A DNA stretch of 64,000 nucleotides from contig OZ029927.1 in assembly GCA_964023275.1 (NCBI GenBank), positions 13,151,722-13,215,721 of the forward strand, given 5' to 3'. The DNA comes from Norana najaformis. Taxonomy: Eukaryota > Annelida > Clitellata > Crassiclitellata > Hormogastridae. Positions 11,265 to 25,139 of the stretch are shown here, piece after piece. The notes beneath the pieces were generated by a model, which saw only the letters and a list, made by a program, of their open reading frames with translations, ran no database searches and was not told where the DNA came from. A program made the translations under genes and the position numbers. Every line of letters starts with the position of its first letter. Positions within the stretch are counted from its first letter, which is position 1.

Positions 11265-11390
11265 ATGTAATCAAGCATTTATGTAGCTCCATTTCAAGAA
11301 AACTCCTCAGTGGTGCTCTAAACCTGACTCCACAGAAGCATTTTAAAGCAAAGCTGTTCAAGGAACAAAGATTAATGGAGTCAACCTCTA
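11265..11390 (-). repeat. Decayed repeat end, GCGCT-CTCAG type
   Basis: ATGTAGCTCCATTTCAAGAA with CTCCTCAGTGGTGCTCT resembles the ends at 58845-58990 and 62862-62990. All three read inwards from a TATATAGCGC terminus. Confidence 0.5.
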
Positions 11391-12483
11391 AAACATGTTA
11401 CACAACCATCAAGAATACACGTATAACGTTGGCCCATTTGCGATTAATTAGTTCAACATCTACTGCTTAATCACACCAATTAAGGAATTCATCTTGAAAG
11501 CCCCATAAGCTGGAAAGAAAAGGTAAGGTATGTATGTATGTTGTGTATATGTAGGGATGTATGTGTGTATGAATGCACGTATTAAAGTATGTATTAAATT
11601 ACGTACGTACTAACGTTTACATCTGAATGTCACTGTAAGAATGTAAGTGTGCATGTGTGTATATATGCATAGATGTATGTATGTATGGATGGATCTAGAC
11701 ACTTAATACAGCACCTTTAAGTACCTCACAAAAGCTCTTGTCTACTCCAAACACCTCTCTGTATAAGTCATTGAGTGTGTAGCCCTGCGACTTAGAAGAT
11801 GTCCAAACAACTGAATGAACTTTAATTATGGACAACATGGCTTGACATCTGGTTGTCAGTTTCACATTATCCATCAGGACTCAAACCCTGGACGCACAGG
11901 CAAAGCAGTCTGCCACCATGCCACTTTCTGATGAGGATTCAATAGCTTGCAACATGAGAAACAGAATGGCCACACAAAACTGGATGAATATATAATCCAC
12001 GTGTCATCTGCATTTTCTAAGGCTATGTTGATATATGTTGTATATAGATTTCTGAAATATCTAAGATAATAATTTCCAATAGAATATAACATTTTAAAAA
12101 ATGCACTTCAATCGCTTTTCTGCAAAACAATAAAATAAATACGAAAGAAAGCACTTCTGAAAATACAGATGGACAAATATAGACTTAGAAAATTTAAACA
12201 ATGAGTAACTCGACCTTTCAAAACCCAACTGGGCTCAGTGTTAAACACTGTTTAGTTAATTATAGCAGCAATAGCGATTTTTTCTTATTTGGCAAAAAAT
12301 GTTTGTTCAAACATGACTTCATATCACAATTACAACTTTAAGCCTTAACTAAACTTATTTCTTTCAACTCGTGGATAGTGGTTCTGTCTGTTCAAGTCCA
12401 GTTGGACTTTATATACTAATTTGATTATTCATCATTTCAAGTAGAATTTCATGTGTCATAGGCAACCCTACTAAGCGGAACTT

Positions 12484-12561
12484 CGTGCTTTTTGAGTATG
12501 TTTCTTGAATGTGCTTTTTGAGTATGTTTCTTGAATGTGCTTTTTGAGTATGTTTCTTGAA
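12484..12561. repeat. 26-bp tandem repeat, 3 copies
   Basis: Three essentially identical units beginning GTGCTTTTTGAGTATGTTTC. Confidence 0.95.
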
Positions 12562-13324
12562 TCTCACATGCATCTTGTGTACTATATTTTATATTGTTGT
12601 CTTCGGGAGCAATAAAAATGAAATGAAAAAATGAAATTTGTTTACCCACCATACTCTGACTTCTGGTTTCCCTCACCTAATGCATTTCAACCAGATTCTC
12701 CAATCCAATGGATTGCAATTGTTTACTACGGCTTTGCTTAAAGTGACTGCTGACTATGTGTTTTATGATAACTGTTCTAGATAAGATTAGATTAAATTGG
12801 ATTAGATTTCAAATATATTATTTATCAGCTGAAGTTAAAGTTCTGCTCTACCAATTGTTAAATATTACAGCTCTGATTTTAAGAACCAAAGACATTAATT
12901 AATCCAGCATCAGCTTTATGCTGATACAAGACTCAAAGGGTTAATCGGATCGATTGAAGAATGTTGACCTGAGCTGAAAACTGATTCACAACAAGGTGTC
13001 CAGAATTCACGCCATTTTCTCAGCCGACTTTCCTTCCTTGGAATGGCACAGCTCACCAGCTTTTCCAGCATTCGAGCTTACCGACAGCACTTCCGTTTTC
13101 CCATTAACCAAAACACCTGGAAAGAAAGGATACAGCATCCTGTGGATCTGCTCAATCAAGAACTGCAAAATTCTACTACTGATTGCCCTAAACTAAACAC
13201 ATTGAAAACTGCTTCATAATGCTTGCCACATAACACGTCTCCCAAGGCAGTTACTGTGTAATGATGTTGCTCAAGCCTCAAAACAACACTGTTGATAAGC
13301 CACAGATGATAAGAAAAACAGTCA

Positions 13325-13432
13325 TGACTCCGCCACTGCCTTGAGTTGGGCAGCGCCAGTCCCAAGCCTAGATAAAGGAGGAGGGCAATGTCAACGGCCT
13401 TTGATGCCATAAGATGTCATTAAACACTGGAA
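13325..13432 (-). repeat. Family B dispersed repeat
   Basis: The reverse complement matches 50880-50990 (TTTAACGACATCTTGTGGCA, GGCCGTTGACGTCGCCCTCC, CAGGCTTGGGACTGGC). Related half-copies lie at about 50515-50560 and 50785-50860. Class unknown. Confidence 0.7.
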
Positions 13433-14422
13433 CTACTACTAAAACCAGTCATTTAAATTTAACCCACATTTGACTTATCTTTTACCGATAGCTAAATCAT
13501 AAAACTACACGAAGTCCATCAGACTGTACCAACGAACGGTTGGTAACAACAATTTGATACCATAAATAAATGACGTGCTTATGTGGGGTACAATTTCTGG
13601 GTATCAGCAGTGGGAGAAAGGTCTGTTGGCAGGCAAGGGAGGTCCCGAGGGTGGATGCAGAAGTTTATAGGCAAATTTCTGATGACCTTTTAAAGAACAT
13701 TATGACAATGTTTCTTAAAATGTTTATGACTATAGCTTATTTGACAATTAGCAAAGCGCACAATTAATTGGCTGACCCATCTCCTGGAAGGGATTAATTC
13801 CAGCCAGTAGAAGACAAAGCAAGAATTACTTAGCACCATCAATTCATGCTTCATCAGACTGTGGCACAACAACACTTGACTTATACTGAACTATCACCGC
13901 AAAAAACCTTAAAATAAAAAGGCACTGTTGATTCTGCTCAACATAATGTGCATAAAAACTGTTTTAATCATACTCGTTGCCATGTACAGAGTGCTCCTGA
14001 TAGATTCTGTTACAGTGACAAAGTACAATTACCTGCTTTTGTGTACTGTATTTTTGTTCTGTCCATTTTCGTATCACATATGAAAATTTGTAACAAGGCT
14101 GCAGCAATTACGGATAACAATACTCAACTACCTCTACGCTACATAACTGCACAACAACTGGGGTTCCACAATACGTATCCAACTACAATCTTTTGCAATG
14201 AAACTGAATAACATGAGTCATTCTGTAATGCGGTGCTTTTTCTAGAAAAAAAGGTTTTGGAACTGAACAATCATGGAATTTGTGCTAAAATTTCATTATT
14301 TTATCAATAAGTGAACACTGGAAGCAGTGTAAAGTTGTAAACACTGAAATTGAATTAAAATAAGTTACATTATATTACATGACTAAAACAACTTAGTAAC
14401 ACAACTCTTATTAAAACCTAAA

Positions 14423-17400
14423 TTATTTTTTATTAGCCAAAAAAAGGTGCCGGAACATCGTTCCGGGGCATTCCATCTGAAAAAAGGCACTGCTGTAATG
14501 TCTTCGAATGCACGTACCTTTAATCGTCAAGTCTGCAATGCGCCTGTCTTCTGCAACATGGATAGCTGTACCAAGGAAGAAACCGCCTCCAATTACGCAT
14601 ACAAAGCATGTCATGAAGAGCGCATACTGCATGCTCAAGAAGTCTACGATTCCGTCCTTGTAGCCGTAATACTGAATTATGTTGTCCGCAATCTGTCAAG
14701 CGTAACAGACGAGCAAAGAATGGCATGTACTACAGACTGCATGAAAATAATCCATCTATTTACTTTCACCAAGTGGTAAAGCACTTGCCTTCTGAGCTGA
14801 CAGTTTACTGAATTTCTGCATTCTCCAGAATTTATGTTATTTTGAGGCCTTTTTAAAGGTTGCACTGGTGTACAATAATACTTATAGTATTACTAGTAAC
14901 AATGTCAATCCGGGTACTACGACCACTGCTGCTGCTGATGATGATAATAATAATAATAATAATAATAATAAAATAATAATAATAGCAACAACAACAATAA
15001 TAATAATAACAACAGCCATAAGCGAAGATCAGCATTCCCAGAATAATGCTTCCCCTAATTTTTTTAATCCTGAGGGTAAAATTTAAAAAAAAATTAAATT
15101 AAATAATAGAAATTAAATTAAATTAAATTTTAAAAAATTAAATTAGAAAAGTATATGCCTTCTTTACGACCCACTAAGTGACAAGGAGGAATAATTTACT
15201 TCCACCATCACATCTGAAGATCTGAATGAAACCGAAAAGCGAGAGAGTGTATTAGAAAAGGTTTTCTCACTAATATCCATTCCTTATCCGTTTTGATCTT
15301 TGACAAAGCATAACAGTATCAACAGGCCATCGATAGGTGCCATAAAAATGCCTCTCAAATGACCTTATGTCACCATAAATCCCAGTACATGAAACTGTTT
15401 GCCATGCCATATTACGTACTGTAATGTCTAAGTCTTTATCTGGATGGCCTGCATGCAGTCATCTTTCTCTAAAACAATTGTTCGCTAACTCAGGCCAGGC
15501 TGGGCATGCTTGTAAGTAGACATCTTGGAAGGGCACTACATGAATGCTATCGATGAATGAATGAATAATTAACTAACTAACTAACAAGGTAGGGACTGCG
15601 AGCATCTCCCAGTCTCTTTCACTGTGGCTAGGCTGGCAGCGCATCTAAGTAGATGTTTTGGAGGGGCACTATATAGTGGTAAGTGCTCCAAATGAATGAA
15701 TAAATGGATGGGTTGATTGACTAATTAGTCAGATGAGAGTAAAACATACCAGACCAACAAGGTAAGGACTTCCAGCGTCTCCCAGTGCATGGCACATGAG
15801 TATCTGAACTGCTTCAGCAGACGATCTTCGAGTTGGAATGACTGTGTACTGAAGTCAATGCAAATAAAACCAGACATCGGTTTCTACCAGAAAAGGATCT
15901 TGTTTAACTGTAAGGGTGAAATTAATAAAACTACATGTGCTTGTCGGCACTTCTGATTTAAGATATCGGACAGAAATAGGTCAGCCTTGTGAAACTGCTC
16001 CACTCTGCACAACTTTCAAAATGACGTTTTAAAGAACATTATGACAATGTGCCTTAAAATGTTAACTTAATGACCCAAAATTAACTGAATCTGTGAAGTA
16101 GTTGGAAGAAGGTTCCATAATGCCATATACCAACCACTGAGAAAGTCCTAAACCATTTGTTACACCTTGGCATTCTAATAAAGAACAGTCCTCTCATAGA
16201 TTCCATCTTCCGGAAAGCACTGTAGATGGTTCAGCCATTTAAAATTCTCTACCTCCTCACCTTCACAACTCTCTTACTGAGCATTTCCTTTGCTCCAAGC
16301 TGAAAACTTCCCCTCTGTGTATGGTCCAATAAGTTTTCTGTTGCTAGACTTCAAAATGTCTATCTGAGCTGTTGCAATCAATTTTCAGTTGTACTGGATT
16401 CTGCTGCATTGCACTGTATTGTACAGTTAAGTTTCCAATTAGCTACTTCTGGCTACTTAAAAGAACACCGATAATTTAATGAAAACAAAGAGCCTCTCTT
16501 TCTTCATTGACCCTAAAAGAATATGTACAAATATCAAGTAAAATCTTCACCTAAAAATGAATTTCTCAAATGGAAAGAGACTGAAAGCGCTCACCATCAA
16601 GATGTCGGTGACAAGCGCCCAATTCAGAGAAACCAACGTCTCTCCGATGAATATAAGAACCTGAAAACAACAAGTATAATTAAAATAATAGAAGAACTTT
16701 AACAGCAGAATTTTCATTTAAATAATTTAATCGAATCTAACGCCTTCTACAGCGTGGCTATCAAAATGCACAAGACAGCAACGGTTGCTTCATTCCACAA
16801 CAGACTGACAGGGAAAATGAACTGCCAAGACTGGAAGAATAAAGCATGTTTCTCCAGGCTTAAAAGGTCTACCGGCAGTTGGTCATAGTAACTGTAATTG
16901 TAATATCTGTGTAGCACCTCTTCTGAATCTCTCATTAGGCTCTATATCAATGGTTATCAGTGAGACGGAAAAATATGCATCTTAAAAGCCACTACATTCA
17001 CCCACTGTTAAGCTAGTGCGTAAACTTGAATATTTATTTTTCACGTTTAAAACATTCTACTTCTTTTACCCTGTTACAGTACTCGTTGACTTCTATGCCC
17101 TAAACTGTAAATTGTAACAAAATCTTGATATCAATACTAATGATGATAATGAAGAAGCAGCTGCTGCAGCCATGATGGTAACGGCAGACAGAACAACAGC
17201 AAAAAAGACGACATCTGAAGAAAATGGCGATGAGGTCATGCATGGATGAAAAGTAACTTACCCAGGTGAGGGCAGTGCTGTACCTGGACAGGCAGAGAGA
17301 CAGAAGGAGGAAGGGACCACCAGCAATGAGTCCGAATCCACAGATGATGGGGTCGGCCCTCGGAGTGACCGTGCGCAGCCGGGCTGCCACTAGCGATCCG

Positions 17401-20400
17401 ATTGCCACTCCCGAAAATCCAGCCAGGCAAGTCAGAATGCCAAAGACAAGACTCACTCTGTACATCCAGATCAAAACAGCTCTTCAAAAGACAACCTAAT
17501 GCAATCGATCACAAGGCAAAGCTTTATCTCCTTCACCCTGTGTAACATATGCAGAGTTTATCTCAAGAGTTGCAGAACATTCCTTACGATTCAGCGTCCG
17601 ATTGTTATTATTATTATTATTATTATGGACCATTATTTAGTTTTGTTTATTTATTTATTGCACTACTCAGTAATTATGTGCACAAGGTCAGTAACTCCTC
17701 TGAGGCTGAGGAGCAAGACAAGTGTGTGTGTGTGAACTACTAGGTCTGGGTTGTTACACGGAGTTCACTCAGCAGATTCGAACTCACAATCATTGGATTA
17801 AAGACCCAGAGCGCTACTGAAGAGACTGCTTGCCGCACAATATAAACCATGTGCTGCACAGGTTATGGAAATTGCTTTGTGTCATTCTTTTCCATTGCAT
17901 TGTTCATTTGGTTTCTGCAGAGGAAGTTATCCTGAATGAGGAACGAACAACTGACGAAGAAAAGTTGAAAATCATAGAAGGTTGGACTGATGTGCATTTA
18001 GGTCCACTCATTGCCATATACTGTGTGTTGGAATTTTTGATGGACTACTGGTCCTCGGTCCTTGGTTTCCCTGATTTCCCACGGGGTCTGTATTCGCCTG
18101 AATTGTCACTCTTGTTCGTATAAAGTGCTGCTTGCATCCCATTTGCACGTGATGATGATAGCTTTCCACCTGCTTTATTAAATGTTCTGTTAACACCTTT
18201 AGCACTGTTGACAGATCTGCAAATGTGCTGTACAGATCCTCAAATACATTATTATTATTATTATTATGATCATCATCATCATCCTATATGTTCATAGTAG
18301 AGTTCTGGAGAAGTAGATGGCGTTCCCACGCTGGACAGCCACTGAGAGTCTTTGGAGCAGGTAGCTGGTCTCCAGTGGATCGTGGGTTGCCATTGTCATC
18401 CTTCGTCCTAACTCCCACACAAAATTCAATCCTTCCGTCTCCAGTGCCACCGCCACAAAAGAGTGGGTTTGGGCTATAGTGGTGTATTTTAGCCTTATTA
18501 TTATTATTATTATGATTATTATTATTATTATCATTATCATTATTATTATCATCATCTCTGTACTGATTAAGTGCCACTTTCTAATGACAAAGATTCAGTT
18601 GACAGAGCTGAGCAGTATATGTGAAGGACTTGCTCAAGGTCCCTATACATAAACTGTCACAGGGGAGGCTTGAAGCCAGACACACTGTGTTGCAAGATGG
18701 GCACTCAAACCCAAAGACTACTGCATCACATGGTAGCTGATGTTATAAACAAAGCAGTGTATCTTAATGAATTTACAACAGAAATTCGTCAAAAGTTATG
18801 AAACAAACTAAAACTCATTTTTAAAACCTTTCTCTACTGAATGAATTAAGCAACTTATTGTCATATCTTTAATCTGAGTAAAACTATTTCCATAGTTTGG
18901 GTAGGAACACATCCATGACCCAGCAATAAAAGTACATTGTAATGCATTTACTGTAAGGTTACATTACTAAAATACCAACTTTACTACACATACTTCAATT
19001 ACCAGTATGCTACAAAACCCTGACTTTGCTCTGTCCACACGCAGAGTCATTTCTCACATGAACCAGAAGAAACAAGAAACTGAATAACACTTCAGGCCCA
19101 CTTACGCCGCATCGTTGGCTGGATTCGGCTGAACAAGAATGGACTTGTACATGTAGAGTGGAGCCCAGAGGGCAAGTGCACCGGTCACAAACGACACACA
19201 GGTAAATCCGGCCGAAGACAACATGAAGCTTTTGCTACAGAAAATGAAAAAACCAACAGCGTTAAATGTCTGGAGTACCAAGAAAACCACTGAGTGCACA
19301 AAATTATTTACAATGAACCTGTTCTCTACTACAACACAGACTTATGACACTAGTAAGATATTTGTCAATCCACTGCAGAAGCTGGGTTGGATTCCGATAG
19401 GTCAGAGAAACCAGAAACAATCAAAATACAAGCAACAGGTCTGACCTAATCTAATCAAATCTCATGACTTCTATAGCACCATTACTGTAATCCATAAGGC
19501 ATCGGTTGATGTTCGCTTCACGTGAAATCGTAGTAAAACATTATTATCCATTACAGAAGCCTCGTGAATATTCAGTAGGTCAGAGAAAAGACGAAGTATG
19601 ACAGGCAAGCAAAACCATTCATAGGCAGAACAAACTGAGAAGTCTTAAAAAAATTTCCAATCAAGACGACTTACTTCTTGACTAGATATGTAAGGTCAGA
19701 CCCCCAGGAGGTCACCTTAAGGTTGTGCGCCCCTCCCTCAGATGCCCCGCGTGGAGGCTCCTTTACGAGAAGTATCGTCAGTATAACGCACACAAAGCCA
19801 ATGACTGGTGTAACCTAAAAACAACAATCATGCAGACAGTTTTAGAATCTGGCATTTGTGTTTACACAGAGTCTCAGCTCTTAGCTATATTGGCAGTTTC
19901 ATCTCAACAATGTTCTACTTAAGTAACATTTTCAAAGTTTTTCTCTAGGGAAGCATAACAAAAAAACATAACATTTAAAGTGCACTATAAACTCTAAAAA
20001 TACAACTGTAATGACAAAATATTCAATATTAATGTGTTTCGAAAATTAGTAAAAATGGTGATTATGTTTTAGTTCAAAGGCCCACCTGAATGAAATAGCC
20101 TTCTGGCTACACTCAAGAGGCCACAACTTTTTTATTTAGAAAATAACTAACAATTTAATGCATCCTAGAAGTAGCCTGCTACTTATGATGCTCTACACAG
20201 TGTAATTTTTTCTTACCAAGTTAAGCTTGGTTACATAACATTACATTGCTTAGCAAGCAATCCAATGTGCATGCAATAGAAAAGAGAAATTACTTTACTT
20301 TACAAGCATCGAGTTTTGTGTTATAATATACTGTATTGCATTTCTCCTGCCAAGAGTGAAAATGTCATACCCGTAGAGCCCACTGCCAGCCTCCGAGAAG

Positions 20401-23385
20401 TTGTGCCATGTAGGCACCGATGATGTACCCCAAACCACTGCAACAAAAAATATCATATGCCCGTCATAAGAACTAAAACAGGAGACTTGATTCATTTAAA
20501 CATGAACTACCTATACACAAGCAAGCATCACCATCATCATCTTAGTAATCACCATAATCATTGCCGTCTACTTCATCATCACCAACATCACCCCCACTAT
20601 TGCCATTATTATTTATTATTATTACTTCTGTATTTTAAAGTGCTATTACCTAATGACAAAGCATCAGTAGATACCACTGAGCAGTGCTTGCTTAAGGTCC
20701 TCACAAAGGAACCACCTCAGTGGAGACAAGAACCCGAATACCTCACGTAACTTTTTATTATTATTTCTGCATTTGCTAAACGCCACTATCTGATGACTAA
20801 GCATCAATCGATGGCGCTGAGCAACTGTGAGCAAAGAACTCTGCACAGTAACTGCCTCAGAGAGGCTCAAACCCGCACTCTCCACATTACAAGTCAATCG
20901 CTCTAATCAATTGGCTACCGTGCCCCACAAAGTGAAAGCACAAACCAATCAAACCAATCAGCTACCAAGTCACATAAAAGCAGACAAGTAAGTGTAAGAG
21001 CAGCTATAATCCAACACAGCCTCAATTAATAACTTCTTTCAGAAGCTTTTCCGACAGCAAGCAATCCCTTCTCTTAAAAAAATTAAACTACTGTAACAAT
21101 GTTGTAGCAAGTCCAAAATTCTTTAGCATGGTAAAACAAACCTGCCAACTGGAATGGCAAAATAGAAGACTGATAGAGCAGTTGTCCGTGTTGTATCGAC
21201 AAATAAATCAGCAATTATCGTTGGTGCAACAGTTGAATAACTAGCCTGGCCAATGCCAAGAAGACCTCGCATCAGCAGAAAGACGGAGTAGTACTAGAAA
21301 AAGAAAACAGAACAATTAAACTATCTTATCTCACTTTGTTTTTTTCTTTATCAGAACATGGAATATTATTTATACACAAAAAAGTAGAATAAACAGGTAC
21401 TGAAATGGTTTGCATATCTAGTATATCCTGTGACCGTCATTTTATTATTATGATACATGGCCAGCGTAACTTTTCAAGTTATTCAGTAGGCACCAAAGTA
21501 GCTTCAACATTCCTTTTATCTCTGGTCTGCAGTGTCGCTGGCAGGAGTGATATTCAACTAAAATAAGTCTGCAATTAACAATGAAAGCTGCAAGCATTGT
21601 CCTCACCTGCCTGTGTCTAGGCCAAGATTGCTTCACGATTTAAGAGGGCTCTAACACGCTTTATTAATACTATGGTTCTGCTACGATTCAGATTTACGGA
21701 CTGCACCCACGATACAAGTGCTTTAAATAAAATAAAAAAATAAATGCTACCATCATTCTACATTCTCGTACAGGGTTAGCATAATTTTAAGCCGTGCAAG
21801 AACTAATAAAAGTACATGATGTAAATTATTTTAATTGTAACTGTAATTGAAAATAATATTCCTTCAACAGAAACTTGTTTACGGGGCACGGAAACCGACT
21901 GGATAGAGTGCTCGGCTTGTAACGACAAAGAGTACAGGTTAGATGGTTACTGTGTAGGGACCTTGAGCAAGTCCTTCACTCACAATTGCTTTACACCTCA
22001 GATTCAGATTTCCTGACCTTGCATGCATAATAAATGCAATAATATTAAAAAAAATAATAATCAGATGCTCTCATTATGCACAAGCGTGAATCATAGAGTA
22101 ACCAATGAGCTTCTAAGCCCTGTCTAAAAGCACTCGAAAGACAAACCATAACCTTACGTCTCTATCGACGAAAGACGATGCCAGAGTTACTGCCGACCAT
22201 GAGAATATTCCCAGTGTGATGATAAGTTTGCGATTAAATCTGTCACCGAGGTAACCAAACCCCAGAGACAGAAACATGTAGCTGGTGATAAACGTTGCCT
22301 GCATCAGACCAGTGCTGGCATTGTTGATGTTGTAAAATTCCTGCAGTTCCTTAAGAACTCCTGTAAAAACAAGTTTTCACATTAGCAAATTCATTTCAAA
22401 CTACCTTAGCTAAACAATTAACAGTTAGTGACGTTTAAGCAGGGAGTCATTGTGCCTTTTCCCGCCTTCACCAGAGGCTGGAATATTTTCTTGCACAAAT
22501 TTTCTTTCAGCACACAAGCTTTTAGTTCTGTTCTGATCAGTGCAGTGTAATTTATTGTAAAACTTGATTCACCAGTTAAGAAACACGATTTTGTTTATTT
22601 ATGCCATACAAGTGTTAAACTTTTGTATAACTGACTTTATAACACTCACTGAAATATCTGAGCTACCTCAATCACAAAGACTAAATTCATTTGCTCTTCC
22701 ACATCACAGGCCTAATTACTTAAGCTTTAGTACAAGTTCACAAATGCAGGACACATACAACCTCTAATGTCAGTAATAGCCTGACTGCAATAAGTTTCAA
22801 TACTTATTCATTCCAACTTTACATATGTATGTACATGCGTGTACTGTTATGAATATAGTGTATGTATTCAAATGGAACTTTTTAGGAATCTCTTCAAAGT
22901 TCTCTATAAATGTCTAGATATCGCTCTGGAAGATTTGGATGCTAAGTTACACAGACCTGAGTAAATAACTGGAACAGGCGCTAAACAATTATCCTACTAA
23001 ATAATATGAGAATTGGCAATTCAATCAGCTAAGAAATACCTGCAATTGTGAATCGGTCCATGTAGTTCAGCACATTTGATAGAGTCATCACTCCGATCAC
23101 GGCATAGCCCATTCGTGATGATGAGTGACGACAACCACACTTCAGGTCCAGCGTCTCCCCCTTTGCTTCTCTCTTCACGCTACCACCCACGCACTCCGGG
23201 CCATCCTTCTTCAACATCATCTCAAACTGCTCACCCGCATGACCATCAGCACTGCTCTGAACACCATCTTCTTTACCATCTGAGTTGTTTCTCGGCTTTA
23301 AAACCTCCATGCTACCATCCTCGTGAACCAAAAGAGCAACCTTCGTGTTTGATCTTTGGGCTTCTGCACACTCAACATCCTCCAT
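14423..23385 (-). CDS. SPNS: Spinster homolog, MFS lysosomal/lipid transporter
   Basis: Major-facilitator transporter; known relatives move lysophospholipids or sphingosine-1-phosphate across lysosomal or plasma membranes by proton coupling. Inferred exons, 5' to 3': 23385-23040, 22360-22158, 21293-21142, 20437-20371, 19814-19675, 19234-19106, 17457-17262, 16660-16595, 15848-15750, 14692-14423. All phases join and all donors are GT, giving 555 residues against about 530-550 in vertebrates. Motifs: NYMDRF in TM1 (Asp110), [10 protein letters not shown] (MFS loop 2-3 motif), [89 protein letters not shown]. The ATG at 23385 is preferred over a GTG eight codons upstream; a likely 5'-UTR acceptor lies just before it. 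Residue 199 is Gln where Spinsters usually have Glu. Which paralog (SPNS1, 2 or 3) is unclear. Introns 14693-15749, 15849-16594, 16661-17261, 19235-19674, 19815-20370 and 22361-23039 show no other gene. Confidence 0.95.
14935..15022. repeat. GAT/AAT trinucleotide array
   Basis: ATAATAATAA and GATGATGATA repeats in SPNS intron 9, followed at about 15080-15150 by an AAATTAAATT-rich stretch. Confidence 0.85.
17590..17835 (-). mobile_element. tRNA-headed SINE in SPNS intron 6
   Basis: On the minus strand the head reads CTTCAGTAGCGCTCTGGGTC (A-box side) with a B-box GAGTTCGAATCTGC. The body follows, then a TAATAATAATAA tail at 17603-17627. Confidence 0.65.
18500..18745 (-). mobile_element. tRNA-SINE in SPNS intron 6
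   Basis: Minus-strand order: degenerate head with GGGTTTGAGTGCCC, body AGGGACCTTGAGCAAGTCC, TGTCATTAGAAAGTGGCACT, then a run of ATAATAATAATA. It shares the body and tail with 20750-20930 and 21880-22060. Confidence 0.65.
20600..20755 (-). mobile_element. Partial tRNA-SINE
   Basis: The tail TAATAATAATAAATAATAAT and the body with TTTGTCATTAGGTAATAGCA are recognisable; the head is truncated next to the better copy at 20750-20930. Confidence 0.55.
20750..20930 (-). mobile_element. tRNA-headed SINE, best copy
   Basis: Minus strand: GGGGCACGGTAGCCAATTGA, TTAGAGCGATTGACTTGTAA, B-box-like CGGGTTTGAGCC, body CTCTGAGGCAGTTACTGTGC, core CATCGATTGATGCTTAGTCA, then TCAGATAGTGGCGTTTAGC and an AATAATAA tail. 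Confidence 0.75.
21880..22060 (+). mobile_element. tRNA-headed SINE, plus-strand copy
   Basis: GGGGCACGGAAACCGACTGG, ATAGAGTGCTCGGCTTGTAA, then GTGTAGGGACCTTGAGCAAG and an AATAATATTAAA tail, in SPNS intron 2. Confidence 0.65.
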
Positions 23386-24059
23386 CTCTTGGCTCTGACT
23401 GGCAGACACAATTGTGCCTACTCAACTATAGAAGCCTCCAAATGATCTCACAATTGTTAGCAGTGCTACTCAAATAGTCAAAGCATCAACTGATGGCAAA
23501 AAAGTCCAGACAAACATCCTCAAGCTCCAACTGTTAAACAAACCACTGCTAATAATACCTAAAAAAAGTTTAAACCCAATTATATGTAAATTTCGGTATT
23601 TTCATATTAAGCTTTAAGCCTCAATAAGAATTTGGTATGTTGTATAGTTCAAGAACAGATATGCCGTACTGATACTTCTGCTATTTTATAATCCAATGAT
23701 ATTAGATTTTTCAATCTGCCTCACAAGCTTGCCACAGAATGTAATGTAATAACACATGTTTTTTACGGATGTACGTATGTATCAGAACACTTGATATAAC
23801 GCCCTTTAAGCATCTCACAAATGGCTTACTAGAATATTGTGACTAATCTCTGATTACACATTAAGTTAATCTACTCAAGCACAGCCTGAACACACCAACA
23901 TCAAAGTAAACTTCAGAGGGGTACCACCTGCGGCATATTTGTTGACGACTTAAAATTTTTGAAGAACTTTTTAAAATCGCTATATTATCGGTGTCCCCTC
24001 CTTGTAACTCCACGCCATTATGTGAGAATGCCGGCGCGTCCCCGTCGGGGCTAACTTCT

Positions 24060-24235
24060 GAGATTTTAATCTCGGGCTCGCACGGTGTGTACAAGGGGAC
24101 CTTAAATGACCCATTCAAACGAGCAGCGGTTGTGAAGGATCTCAACAGATAAATTCATTGAAAAATGAGCAGGGTCGAGGCCCCACGGTTGCTATAGAGA
24201 AACGTGTACATTTGGATTTTATTACATTTACATTT
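24060..24235 (+). repeat. Family C dispersed repeat
   Basis: Core AAAAATGAGCAGGGTCGAGG followed by CGGTTGCTATAGAGAAACGT and a TTTACATTTA tail. It shares a 5' half (CATTCAAACGAGCAGCGGTT, GTGAAGGATCTCA) with 43100-43310 and 46690-46850. Confidence 0.7.
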
Positions 24236-25139
24236 AACATCACGTGACACTATCGGTCGGATGTTGCCAGCGTCACTGATGCTTCTGGCATCAGTTTGCA
24301 TCAATGGCAACTCCATATTCAATATCATGGTGATAAGTTTCTGATACTTTACCCATTTTTCTCGTATAGTTTCATATTAACGAACAACAAGATATACACA
24401 AAAAGAGTCAGATTACTCGGTGATTCTTATAAACAAGCACTTCGCAGAGGCCCGCCCACCGTTTGCTCGGAGCATGCTTGAAGTATCGGGTCTGGAACAG
24501 GAACGGGTAGAGCAAGTTTAGTATAGGTACGGTTTAGTTACAGAGTGAGAATGGCAGATATAAGTAGCCCGATGTGAGGGGGGGACCATTATTGACACCA
24601 TAGTCGCTTTTAAAACCATTTTCTCAAAGAACTTCCAAAAAGAAGCAGCCTTTGTGGATGGGGAGAGACGTAAATATTAATAAATTGCCACGTCCGCAAG
24701 TGCCAGATTGCTGCGTCATTTAGGGTACCATGGTCGAAATCCACTGAAGTCAAGCCAAGAGGGCCAGTGTTATGCAAGGCGGGAAACGTTTGATATCATG
24801 GATGTTGGAACAATGGCGAAAGAAGGGAATCCGGATAAGACAGTTTAGTTTGAGTTCTGAACAAAATGTCCCAGGAGAACGTACAAGAGGAGAGGATAGT
24901 TCAAGAACACTGACAGGTGGAGGATGGGTTAACAGTCAATGGCCTTTTGGAGTTCATTTCTTACAGTTGGTGCAGGAGAGAAATTCAAAGGCACAAAGCC
25001 ACGTATAGCAGACAGCAGTCTGTATCATACTGCATGGTGCTGGATCTAATTAGAATCCCATTGCTAGATGCAGCAGCATCAAAATAACCCACCCTATAGT
25101 ATTGTTAGCCGGACAAGATCAACACGTTAGCCTAATCGA

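Larger units (their letters stand above)
7211..14422. other. Intergenic region, receptor gene to SPNS gene
   Basis: Both neighbouring genes end here (convergent 3' ends). I find no conserved coding exon. The region holds a GAT array, family A fragments, a tRNA-like SINE, a SINE tail, a 26-bp tandem repeat and a family B repeat, listed separately. The stretches 8300-9050, 10340-10740, 11400-12470, 12570-13310 and 13440-14420 show only AT-rich unremarkable sequence. Confidence 0.7.

Noticed and set aside
17760-17830. True tRNA gene with a GAGTTCGAATCTGC B box
   Set aside because: The arms do not fold convincingly and the segment continues into a SINE body with a TAATAA tail, so it is a SINE head.
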